Below are positions 28,449-49,387 of a DNA stretch of 64,000 bases, piece after piece. The stretch is taken from positions 186,001 through 250,000 of the forward strand of contig NZ_QCYJ01000172.1 of the NCBI RefSeq assembly GCF_003123685.1, written 5' to 3'. The stretch is from Nocardia aurea (GTDB taxonomy: Bacteria > Actinomycetota > Actinomycetes > Mycobacteriales > Mycobacteriaceae). Numbering within the stretch: position 1 is the first letter of the stretch; every line of letters begins with the position of its first letter. The notes under the pieces are model-generated. The model was given only the letters and a program-made list of their open reading frames with translations, ran no database searches and was not told where the DNA came from. A program made the translations under genes and the position numbers.

Positions 28449-28494
28449 GTTACCCGGCCGTGACCTTCCAGCTGGGCTTTTACCGGTCCGTGAT
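28449..28494 (+). promoter_or_regulatory. Two MtrA-like direct-repeat boxes
   Basis: GTTAC-N6-GTGAC (28449-28464) is followed 30 bp later by the degenerate copy TTTAC-N6-GTGAT (28479-28494), so the two lie on the same helix face. The GTnAC-N6-GTnAC arrangement resembles sites of the response regulator MtrA, which controls cell-wall hydrolase genes. The M23 gene starts 50 bp downstream. MtrA binding is inferred. Confidence 0.4.
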
Positions 28495-28544
28495 GGTAGC
28501 CACAAGATTACTGCGACCTGGAAGACGTCCCGTACGTTCGAGTC

Positions 28545-29279
28545 ATGCCCGTGACCGATCTGTTACCTTCGCTTCGGCCCGGCGCGGACCTCCCCCGCCG
28601 TCACCGCACCGCGACTCGCGTAGTCGCCGTGTCCGCCGTCATCAGCGCCGCACTCAGCGTGCTCATCGGCGCCGACAAGCACGGCGCCGACGCCGCCGTG
28701 GCGACCGGCCCGCTCACCACCACCGCCGACACCCTCGCCGCACCGGCCGAGAACGTCGCCTTCGCCCAGCCCGAGATACCGCAGTCGGCTCCCGACCCCG
28801 CACTCTGGGACCAGCACCGCATCGCCGAACAGAATCGCATCCCCGAACCGGACCCCATCGCCGTCGAGGCCGCGCGACCCAAGACGGTCCGTCCGGTGGG
28901 CGGCATCCTGACCTCCAACTTCGGGATGCGCTGGGGCGAGATGCACGCCGGCATCGATTTCGGCGAACCGCTCGGCGCGCCCATCGCGACCGTCACCGAC
29001 GGCGTCGTCATCGAGGCGGGACCGGCCACCGGTTTCGGCCTGTGGGTGCGCGTGCAACAGGACGACGGCACCGTCGGGGTCTACGGACACGTCAACGACA
29101 TCCTCGCCTCCGTCGGCCAGGAAGTGCGCGCGGGCGACATCATCGCGACGGTCGGCAATCGCGGCCAGTCCACCGGCCCGCACCTGCACTACGAAGTCCA
29201 CGACCCCGAGGCGGGCAAGATCGACCCACTGCCCTGGCTCGCCCAGCGCGGCATCGACGCCTTCCGATTCCCGGCCTGA
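28545..29279 (+). CDS. M23 family (LytM-type) peptidoglycan endopeptidase
   Basis: The 244-residue protein has an N-terminal hydrophobic segment (24-43) that serves as signal or anchor, an Ala/Pro-rich linker to about 112, and a C-terminal M23 domain. Metal and catalytic residues are all present: His134 and Asp138 (HAGIDF), His182 and His213/His215 (PHLHYEV). It should cut peptidoglycan cross-bridges outside the membrane, during growth or division. The ATG at 28545 has only a weak ribosome site. MtrA-like boxes upstream and a terminator hairpin downstream make it a single-gene unit. Confidence 0.93.
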   Translation: MPVTDLLPSLRPGADLPRRHRTATRVVAVSAVISAALSVLIGADKHGADAAVATGPLTTTADTLAAPAENVAFAQPEIPQSAPDPALWDQHRIAEQNRIPEPDPIAVEAARPKTVRPVGGILTSNFGMRWGEMHAGIDFGEPLGAPIATVTDGVVIEAGPATGFGLWVRVQQDDGTVGVYGHVNDILASVGQEVRAGDIIATVGNRGQSTGPHLHYEVHDPEAGKIDPLPWLAQRGIDAFRFPA

Positions 29280-29351
29280 TTTCCCGGATGACTGCCCGCG
29301 CGTTCGATGAGGGGCGAGCAGGCACCGAGCGGTTCTCAGCGCCCTGATGAG

Positions 29352-29379
29352 TGCTCGCGAACAACGACGTTCGCGGGCA
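29352..29379 (+). terminator. Terminator hairpin after the M23 gene
   Basis: An 11-bp stem with one G-T pair (29352-29362 with 29369-29379) and a 6-nt loop is followed by a T/C-rich stretch. It is 73 bp after the stop codon. Confidence 0.55.
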
Positions 29380-29506
29380 TTCGTCGTCTCTTGCCCCGAT
29401 CCGATACCTCGGTGTAGCCCGCGCGCCGAACCAGTACTGCGGTATCACCGTCGAATGGTCCCGCGGCGGGATGCCTTCGCGCGGGCGCGATTCCTAGTTT
29501 CGGTCT

Positions 29507-30589
29507 ATGCCGAGCAGTGATATCGATTCCGCCGTAACGGATTCCGCACCGGGGCGGTATCACCGCATTCCCGCCCTCATCCCCCGAGGCGGTCGTCCGC
29601 ACCGTCCGCTACTGGCCATGGTCGCCCTGATGACGACGCTGGTCGTCGCATCCCTCCTCGGCACGCTGGTCGACGACCGCGTGCTGCTCGGTGAGTCGGT
29701 CTGGGTCAAACCACTGAAATTCGGGTTCGCCTTCGCCGCGTACGGCCTGACACTGGCGTGGTTGCTGTCGTTGCCGCACCGCGGCAGTCGCGCGACCTGG
29801 TGGCTCGGCACCGTCTTCGCGGTGACCGGCGTCGTCGATGTCGGGTTCATCGTCGTGCAGGCCGCGCGCGGCACCTTCAGCCATTTCAACGGTTCCGAGT
29901 CCGACGCGGTCAACGTCATCGGACAGCAGATCTTCATGTCCGGCGTGCCGGGGTTGTTCCTGGCGAACCTCGCCATCGTGGTCATCCTCTCGTGGCAGCG
30001 ACTGGTCGACCGGCCGACCGCGCGCGCGATCCACGCCGGAATGGCGCTGGCGGCACTCGGGATGTTCCAGGCGTATCTGATGGGATTCACCGGCAAACAG
30101 CGGGTGCTCGATGCCTACGGCCAGGTCGTCGAATTGGTCGCCGGGCACACGGTGATCGATCCCGCGTCCCGCACCGAGGCCGTTCGCGACGCGGACGGTA
30201 TGCCGATCACGCACTGGAGCACGACCGGCGGCGACCTCAGGATCGCGCATTTCGTCGGGCTGCACGGCATCCAGATACTGCTGCTCGCCGTCCTCGTCAC
30301 GGCGTGGCTGGCACCGCGTCAGCCCTGGTTACGCGCCGAACGCACGCGCGCCGAACTGATCGGCGTGCTCGCGTTCGGCTATACGGGTCTGTTCGCACTG
30401 GTCTTCTGGCAGGCGATGCGCGCCCAGTCGCTGATACATCCCGACGACACGACCCTCGGGGTATTCGCCGGACTGGTGGCCGTGGTCGCGGGACTGACGG
30501 TCCTGGTCTACCTGCGCGGTCGCGACCTGATCCGCGCGGAACCCGACACGGCGCCCGCGCTCAGCGCAGTCGTTCGGCCTCTCGGGTGA
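29507..30589 (+). CDS. Conserved multi-pass membrane protein of unknown function
   Basis: The 360-residue protein has about eight transmembrane helices (from about 33 to 340) and a soluble loop near 200-240 (HTVIDPASRTEAVRDADGM). I do not recognise a catalytic motif; conserved-looking blocks are SVWVKPLKFGFAFAAYGLTL and the HFNGSESDAVNVIGQQ loop. It may be an uncharacterised actinobacterial integral membrane family. The end overlaps the convergent zinc-ribbon gene by 29 bp. Confidence 0.75.
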   Translation: MPSSDIDSAVTDSAPGRYHRIPALIPRGGRPHRPLLAMVALMTTLVVASLLGTLVDDRVLLGESVWVKPLKFGFAFAAYGLTLAWLLSLPHRGSRATWWLGTVFAVTGVVDVGFIVVQAARGTFSHFNGSESDAVNVIGQQIFMSGVPGLFLANLAIVVILSWQRLVDRPTARAIHAGMALAALGMFQAYLMGFTGKQRVLDAYGQVVELVAGHTVIDPASRTEAVRDADGMPITHWSTTGGDLRIAHFVGLHGIQILLLAVLVTAWLAPRQPWLRAERTRAELIGVLAFGYTGLFALVFWQAMRAQSLIHPDDTTLGVFAGLVAVVAGLTVLVYLRGRDLIRAEPDTAPALSAVVRPLG

Positions 30590-30914
30590 GTTCGAGCAGG
30601 GTCTTGCTCAACGCGGCGAGTTCGGCGTGTTCGGCGCCCTCCTCGATCGCGATCGCGACGTCCTCGGCCGCGCAGCGCGCCGCGAACCAGCGATCGGCCA
30701 GGTCCGCGGCCTCCTGGGCGCTGAGCACGACCGAATCGTCCGGAATGCCGGTCCCCTTGAGGCTGTTGCGATTCTCGTAGGCGCGCTGACGGCACGACTG
30801 CCTGCAGTACCGGCGACGGCGGCCTGCCTCCGATTCGACTATTTCGCGCCCGCACCACAGGCAGGACAGTTGACGTTGAGCGGTGGCATTGCCTGACCTG
30901 GGCGTGTGTGGCAC
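30561..30914 (-). CDS. Small zinc-ribbon-like protein, Rv2049c position
   Basis: The approximately 117-residue protein has a Cys-rich N-terminal finger (CLWCGREIV, then YCRQSCRQRAYENR), a basic stretch, and an acidic helical C-terminus. It probably binds zinc and perhaps nucleic acid. It diverges from rbpA, as the unrelated-looking small gene Rv2049c does in M. tuberculosis. The start is uncertain: GTG 30914 or 30923, with no strong ribosome site. Longer readings up to 31151 would overlap the rbpA promoters. Confidence 0.65.
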   Translation of the reverse strand: MPHTPRSGNATAQRQLSCLWCGREIVESEAGRRRRYCRQSCRQRAYENRNSLKGTGIPDDSVVLSAQEAADLADRWFAARCAAEDVAIAIEEGAEHAELAALSKTLLELTREAERLR

Positions 30915-31021
30915 GTCGCACACGATAGCGCCGCGCGCGGGAGCGGTGGTAATTGCCGTTGTGAGGCTTGGCAATCCAGGACATATCCCGGGGCGAGTGC
31001 ACACGAACGGGGCGCGACCAC

Positions 31022-31027
31022 TACAAT
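31022..31027 (+). promoter_or_regulatory. -10 element of a first rbpA promoter
   Basis: TACAAT sits 141 bp upstream of the rbpA start and would serve a housekeeping sigma factor. No clear -35 is visible. Streptomyces rbpA also has both a housekeeping and a stress promoter. Confidence 0.4.
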
Positions 31028-31052
31028 TGCACGGTTCACCGTCGCCGGGGCG

Positions 31053-31080
31053 GGAACTATTCAGGCAGACCCGTTCGTTG
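31053..31080 (+). promoter_or_regulatory. Sigma-H/sigma-R-type stress promoter of rbpA
   Basis: GGAAC (31053-31057), inside GGGAAC, and CGTTG (31076-31080) are separated by 18 bp, matching the mycobacterial sigma-H pattern (sGGAAC, 17-22 bp, sGTT). The predicted start near 31087 leaves a leader of about 80 nt. Thiol-stress sigma control of rbpA is known in Streptomyces. Confidence 0.55.
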
Positions 31081-31168
31081 TACCGAAGGTCCGGTGAGCG
31101 CGCGACGTGCTCGTCCGAACACGACCCGCAACGCAACACGGACTCGAGCACACAGGGAGAGGCACACC

Positions 31169-31504
31169 ATGGCAGATCGCGTACTCCGGGGCAGTCGGCT
31201 CGGAGCGGTGAGCTACGAGACCGATCGCGACCACGACTTGGCGCCGCGTCGGATCGCCCGGTACCGCACCGACAACGGCGAGGAATTCGACGTTCCCTTC
31301 GCCGACGATGCCGAGATCCCCCCGAACTGGCTGTGCCGCAACGGCCAGGAGGGCATCCTGCTCGAGGGCACCACCCAGGAGACCAAGAAGGTCAAGCCGC
31401 CGCGCACACACTGGGATATGCTGCTCGAGCGTCGCAGCAAGGACGAGTTGGAGGAGCTGCTCAAGGAGCGGCTCGACCTGCTGAAGACTCGTCGCCGCGT
31501 CTGA
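31169..31504 (+). CDS. rbpA: RNA polymerase-binding protein RbpA
   Basis: The 111-residue protein is nearly a match to mycobacterial RbpA: MADRVLRGSRLGAVSYETDR at the start, the core RIARYRTDNGEEFDVPFADD, and the sigma-interacting end PRTHWDMLLERRS. It binds RNA polymerase and the principal sigma factor, stabilises the open complex, and modulates rifampicin response. The ATG at 31169 has an AGGGAGAGG site. Two candidate promoters lie upstream, and a strong terminator lies downstream. In mycobacteria the next gene is ppm1; here it is the exporter end of the NRPS operon. Confidence 0.98.
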   Translation: MADRVLRGSRLGAVSYETDRDHDLAPRRIARYRTDNGEEFDVPFADDAEIPPNWLCRNGQEGILLEGTTQETKKVKPPRTHWDMLLERRSKDELEELLKERLDLLKTRRRV

Positions 31505-31533
31505 TCGCGTCCGGCGTCGGTAGACAGTCGGAA

Positions 31534-31564
31534 AAAGGCCGCTCCCCTCGGGGACGCGGCCTTT
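31534..31564. terminator. Bidirectional terminator between rbpA and the NRPS operon
   Basis: AAAGGCCGC (31534-31542) pairs with GCGGCCTTT (31556-31564), and the loop has an inner TCCCC/GGGGA stem. A-runs and T-runs flank it on both sides, so it can stop transcription from both convergent units. Confidence 0.88.
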
Positions 31565-31604
31565 CTCGTATTCGGACGCCTCCGCCCGTCACCTCGGCGG
31601 ACGA

Positions 31605-32495
31605 TCAGTGACTGGCGACCTTGCGGTACTGCAACAGGGCAAGCGGCACGGCGACGGCCAGGATCACCAGCGAACAGGCGATCGCATAGGAGACGCAGTG
31701 ATCGGCGGCCCACCCGCTGGCGGGTGTGAAGGTGGGCGGCGCGCCGTTGTCGAAGAGTGTGCGTCCGGCTCCCGCGACCGCGGTGATCGGATTCCACTCG
31801 GCGATGGTGCGCAGCGGGCCCGGCAGCGTCTCGGCGGAGATGAACGCCGAGGAGATGAACGACAGCGGGAACAACCAGATCAGCCCCGCGCTCTGCGCCA
31901 CCTCGACGGTGGGCGACATCAGCCCGGTCAGCGCACCGACCCACGACATCGCGAACGCGAAGAGCAGGATGACGCCGAAGGCGAGCGCCGCGTCGGCGAC
32001 ACTGCCGTTGATCCGCCAGCCGACCACGTAGCCGCAGCCGACCATGACGATCAAGCTCAAGATGTTGACCACCAGATCGGACAGCGTGCGTCCCATCAGC
32101 ACCGCGAGCCGTGACATCGGCAGCGTGCGCATGCGGTCGATGATGCCCTGATGCAGATCGCCCGCGAGACCGACGGTGGTGAACGCGGCGTTGAAGGCGA
32201 CGGTCTGCGCGAAGATGCCCGCGAGCAGGAATTCGCGGTACTGACTGCCGCCCAGCGACGCCCCGAAGATGTAGGCGAAGAGGAAGACGAACATCAGCGG
32301 CTGGATCGTCGCGGTCACGAGCAGCGTCGGCACCCGCAGGATCGTCAGCAGATTGCGGTAGGCCACGATCGCGCTGTCACGGAAGACCCGCACGCGCGGC
32401 GCGGTGATCTCGGTGTTCACCCGCGTCTTCGCCGTATCGACGGCGGAATCCGCGCGCGGCGCTTCGTCTTTCACGACGGTACCGGCGACACTCAC
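31605..32495 (-). CDS. ABC-2 type exporter permease, DrrB-like
   Basis: The 296-residue protein has an N-terminal cytoplasmic tail and six transmembrane helices with the ABC-2 signature near the C-terminal third (LIWLFPLSFISSAFISAETLPGPLRTIAEWNPI). It is the membrane half of a daunorubicin-resistance-type exporter. Its ATG overlaps the stop of the ATPase gene by 4 nt. It is the last gene of the NRPS operon and probably exports the peptide product or gives self-protection. Confidence 0.93.
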   Translation of the reverse strand: MSVAGTVVKDEAPRADSAVDTAKTRVNTEITAPRVRVFRDSAIVAYRNLLTILRVPTLLVTATIQPLMFVFLFAYIFGASLGGSQYREFLLAGIFAQTVAFNAAFTTVGLAGDLHQGIIDRMRTLPMSRLAVLMGRTLSDLVVNILSLIVMVGCGYVVGWRINGSVADAALAFGVILLFAFAMSWVGALTGLMSPTVEVAQSAGLIWLFPLSFISSAFISAETLPGPLRTIAEWNPITAVAGAGRTLFDNGAPPTFTPASGWAADHCVSYAIACSLVILAVAVPLALLQYRKVASH

Positions 32496-33487
32496 GACAT
32501 GATCTCCTCTTGTACGTCATCGGTTTCCGGTTCCCGCGCGACCGCGTCGTCGGCGGGAGTTCCGGTGAGAGAAAGGAATACGTCGTCCAGGCTCGGCCGG
32601 TGCACATTCGCGTCGAGGACGCACACGCCCGCGTCGTCGAGTCTGCGCAGCGCCTCGACCATGGTGCGCGATCCGTCGCCGACGACCACCGACGCCTCGT
32701 CGGTGCCCGGCTCGTGCAGCGGTTCGCCGACCCCGACCTGGGCGAGTACCCGCAACGCGGGCGCCATCCGCTGACCGGCGGCCAGGGTGACGGTCAGCCG
32801 GTCGCCGCCGATAGAGGTCTTCAGCTCGTCGGCCGAACCCCTGGCGATGACCTTGCCCTTGTCGATGACGGTGATCCGGTCGGCCAGCAGATCGGCCTCT
32901 TCCAGGTACTGGGTGGTCAGCAGCACGGTGGTGCCGTCGTCGACGAGATCACCGATGACCTGCCACATATCGAGGCGTCCGCGTGGATCGAGTCCGGTGG
33001 TCGGCTCGTCGAGCACGACCACGGCGGGCCGGGCCACCAGCGCGCCCGCCAGGTCCAGGCGGCGCGCCATACCTCCGGAGTAGGTGCCCGCGCGGCGATG
33101 CGCCGCGTGGTCGAGGCCGAAGGCGGTGAGCAGTTCGGCCGCCCGCGCCGAGGCCTGCCGCTGCGACATGCCGTACAGCCGGGAAACCATGCGCAGGTTC
33201 TCGTATCCGGTCAGGTTGCCGTCCACCGCGGCGTACTGGCCAGAGAGCCCGATACGCCGTCGCGCTCCGGCCGGATCGCGCAGGACGTCGACACCGGCCA
33301 CATGCACCGATCCCGCGCACGGCGCGAGCAGTGTGGTGACGATCCGGACGGTCGTGGTCTTACCGGCGCCGTTGGGTCCGAGCAGGCCCATGACGGTGCC
33401 CGCGGGGATTTGCAGGTCGATATCGTCGAGTACGCGGACCTTGCCGAAATTCTTCGACAGTCCCTGCACTTCTACGGCGAAACTCAT
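32492..33487 (-). CDS. ABC exporter ATPase, DrrA-like
   Basis: The 331-residue ATPase has Walker A GPNGAGKTT (37-45), a modified signature YSGGMARRLDLA, Walker B VVVLDEPTTGLDPRG and the DrrA-type C-terminal extension. The RIGLSGQYAAVDGNLTGYENL stretch is typical of the DrrA family. It starts 9 nt after the NRPS stop, with GAGGTG as ribosome site, and overlaps the permease gene. It energises export of the NRPS product. Confidence 0.93.
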   Translation of the reverse strand: MSFAVEVQGLSKNFGKVRVLDDIDLQIPAGTVMGLLGPNGAGKTTTVRIVTTLLAPCAGSVHVAGVDVLRDPAGARRRIGLSGQYAAVDGNLTGYENLRMVSRLYGMSQRQASARAAELLTAFGLDHAAHRRAGTYSGGMARRLDLAGALVARPAVVVLDEPTTGLDPRGRLDMWQVIGDLVDDGTTVLLTTQYLEEADLLADRITVIDKGKVIARGSADELKTSIGGDRLTVTLAAGQRMAPALRVLAQVGVGEPLHEPGTDEASVVVGDGSRTMVEALRRLDDAGVCVLDANVHRPSLDDVFLSLTGTPADDAVAREPETDDVQEEIMS

Positions 33488-33496
33488 GAGCGCACC

Positions 33497-47260
<13,764 letters not shown>

Positions 47261-47619
47261 CAATCACTCCGTTCTGCCGCAGTTGACGCAACTCCCCGAG
47301 CACCACCACGACCCGCGCGCATGCGCCAGCCGTAGAGCCTGATCCACGCCCTATGATTCGGAGCACCACATCCGGCGGATGGCCGGTGTGCTTGATTTGT
47401 TTCGCATCGAACGCCGGTGTAGGACGGCGATTTTCGCTGGCTATATTCCCGCTAACCGGGTGTTCTCACGGCCGTTCATCGAGCGATCACCGGTGGTAGC
47501 ACGGTTACCGGCGCTGATCTTGGATGGCGATCTCGGCGACATCAGCAACAGACTGGCGAACAGCATGGAACGTTCGGAACCGGCGGTAAACAGACAGGCC
47601 GGGCCCGAAACAGAACGAT

Positions 47620-47673
47620 TGTTCGGTTGATAGAGATGTTCGGTTGGTGGAGAAGCTGGTCGGTCGCGAGAGA
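47620..47673. repeat. Tandem 17-bp direct repeats upstream of the NRPS
   Basis: TGTTCGGTTGATAGAGA (47620-47636) is followed at once by TGTTCGGTTGGTGGAGA (47637-47653), 15 of 17 identical. A third, weaker copy lies at 47657-47673 (12 of 17). They are 360 to 413 bp before the NRPS start and could be regulator-binding sites. Confidence 0.5.
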
Positions 47674-47682
47674 AGCCCCCTA

Positions 47683-47703
47683 CCGCCCCCGGATCAGGGG
47701 CGG
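47683..47703 (-). terminator. Possible terminator hairpin after lnt
   Basis: CCGCCCC (47683-47689) pairs with GGGGCGG (47697-47703) around a 7-nt loop, about 55 bp past the lnt stop. There is no T-run, so termination is uncertain. Confidence 0.35.
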
Positions 47704-47758
47704 ATCGGGCATCGCGTCCCGATCGACGAAGCATCCGGTCCCGGATCGGTCGAGGCGC

Positions 47759-49387
47759 TCACGCGCGCCTTCGACGCCGGTAGAGCACAAACACCACCGC
47801 GGCACTGGTCAGGATAACCGAGAGAAGTTCGGGCGCGGGCCCGATTCGCGTGGCGATTGTCTTTTCGTTTCGCAGCGGTAGGTCCGCTACCAGCGCGGAC
47901 GGCACGAACAGCGGCGTCTGGGCCCGAACGTCGCCGTCGGCGGTGATGATCGCGCTGACCCCGGACGTGGCCGCGACGACGAGGGCCCGACCGTGTTCGA
48001 CCGCCCGCACCCGCGACATCGCGAGTTGCTGATAGGTCATCTCGCTGTCGCCGAAGGTCGCGTTGTTGGTCGGCACCGTCAGCAATTGCGCGCCCGCGCG
48101 CATCGAATCGCGGAAGGCGCGGTCGAACGCCACTTCGTAGCAGGTCGCGACACCGATATCGGTCCCGGCCGCGTGGACGACGCCGTCACCGTGTCCCGGC
48201 ACGAAGTATCCGGCCCGATCGGCGTAGTCGGAGAAGAGGCGGAAGAAGCCGCGCATCGGGAGGTACTCGCCGAAGGGCTGGATGATCTTCTTGTCGTGGC
48301 GCTCACCCGGTCCGGCGGCGCCGTTCCAGACGATGACCGAATTGCTGGTGGTTCGGTCCGCGTTCACCAGGACGGCCCCGACGAGGATGGGCGCGCCGAT
48401 CCGCTCGGAGGCGGCGGTGATCAACGCCGCGGCGTCGGCGTTGCGCAACGGGTCGATATCGGAGGAATTCTCCGGCCAGATCACCACGTCCGGCTGGGTC
48501 ACCTGTCCCGAGGCGACCTCGCGCGCCAATTCCTCCGTTCGCCGGACATGGTTGTCCAGTACGGCTCGTCGCTGCGCGTTGAAATCGAGGCCGAGCCGGG
48601 GCACGCTGCCCTGGATGGCGGCGACGGTGATCATCCGCTCGCCGTCCTGCGGGCCCGGCAGCGCGGAGCGGAGCAGCAAGCCCGCCAGCGGCAGGATCGC
48701 GAGAGTGACCGCGGCGGTGACGATTCCGCGCCGTGACGCGCGAACCGGCGCGGTCTCGTTCGAGGCGGACCCCGGTGTTCGCAGCGACCACAGGCGTTCG
48801 GCCAGCGCCGCGGCGGCGGTACCGGTGAGCGCGACCGCGAATCCGATCAGTGGCGCGCCGCCGATCATCGCCAGCGGCAGATACCAGCCATCGGCCTGGC
48901 CGAAAGCCACACGCCCCCAGGGGAACCCGCCGAAGGGGAAACTCGACCGCGCCCACTCCCCCGTGGTCCAGGCCAGTGCCAGCCAGAGCGGCCACCCCGG
49001 CAATCTGCCCAGCAGACGGGCGAGCACCCCGAAACCGCCGAGGAAGACCGCGCATACCGTCGACAGGGCCAGCCACGGCACCGGGCCGACGTAGATCCCG
49101 GTCCACGGCAGCAGCGGGAGGAAGAAGCCGAGTCCGGCCAGCATCCCGTATCCGAACCCGCCGCGCAGCCCGCCGGGCGCGCGCAGCACGAGAACCAGCA
49201 CGGCGAGGCCGACCGGGGCGAGGAACCAGTACGGGCGCGGCGGGAAACTGCCGAACAGCAGCACTCCGGCCACCACGGCGGCCAGCGCCCGTGCCGGGAC
49301 CGGGTAACGGCCGAGGACGTCGGGAACGGACCGCCGCCGCGACACCGTATCGGTCTTCGGGTCAGCGGCGACGGGATCAGGCTTCAT
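47759..49387 (-). CDS. lnt: Apolipoprotein N-acyltransferase
   Basis: The 542-residue membrane enzyme has about seven transmembrane segments in the first 240 residues, a C-terminal nitrilase domain, and a final helix. The catalytic triad is Glu306 (VVIWPE), Lys366 (DKKIIQPFGEY) and Cys416 (VATCYEVAF). It N-acylates the lipid-modified cysteine of lipoproteins. In M. tuberculosis this domain is fused to Ppm1 (polyprenol-phosphate-mannose synthase); here it ends without that domain and no ppm1 follows. The start overlaps the amidohydrolase stop by 11 nt. Confidence 0.95.
   Translation of the reverse strand: MKPDPVAADPKTDTVSRRRSVPDVLGRYPVPARALAAVVAGVLLFGSFPPRPYWFLAPVGLAVLVLVLRAPGGLRGGFGYGMLAGLGFFLPLLPWTGIYVGPVPWLALSTVCAVFLGGFGVLARLLGRLPGWPLWLALAWTTGEWARSSFPFGGFPWGRVAFGQADGWYLPLAMIGGAPLIGFAVALTGTAAAALAERLWSLRTPGSASNETAPVRASRRGIVTAAVTLAILPLAGLLLRSALPGPQDGERMITVAAIQGSVPRLGLDFNAQRRAVLDNHVRRTEELAREVASGQVTQPDVVIWPENSSDIDPLRNADAAALITAASERIGAPILVGAVLVNADRTTSNSVIVWNGAAGPGERHDKKIIQPFGEYLPMRGFFRLFSDYADRAGYFVPGHGDGVVHAAGTDIGVATCYEVAFDRAFRDSMRAGAQLLTVPTNNATFGDSEMTYQQLAMSRVRAVEHGRALVVAATSGVSAIITADGDVRAQTPLFVPSALVADLPLRNEKTIATRIGPAPELLSVILTSAAVVFVLYRRRRRA

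Larger units (their letters stand above)
47261..47758. other. 498-bp spacer between the NRPS operon and lnt
   Basis: The spacer looks visibly richer in A+T than its surroundings. It should hold the NRPS promoter and the lnt terminator. It contains three imperfect tandem repeats (47620-47673), the GAACGTTC palindrome at 47568-47575, and a hairpin (47683-47703). No clear -10/-35 pair could be chosen. A plus-strand 83-codon frame at 47379-47630 has no ribosome site or family resemblance and was not taken as a gene. No iron box was found. Confidence 0.6.

Noticed and set aside
28362..28544. c-di-AMP (ydaO) riboswitch upstream of the M23 gene
   Set aside because: The conserved riboswitch core was not recognisable, and the spacer is short. 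MtrA-like repeats explain the region better.
30915..31151. Longer N-terminus for the zinc-ribbon gene
   Set aside because: It would cross both rbpA promoters and has no ribosome site. The Cys-rich finger begins just after GTG 30914.
47379..47630. 83-codon plus-strand frame in the NRPS-lnt spacer
   Set aside because: No ribosome site, no family resemblance, and it crosses the palindrome and touches the repeat array.
47261..47758. IdeR/DmdR iron box expected if the NRPS made a siderophore
   Set aside because: No TTAGG-CTAA-type palindrome was found, so iron control is not supported by the sequence.
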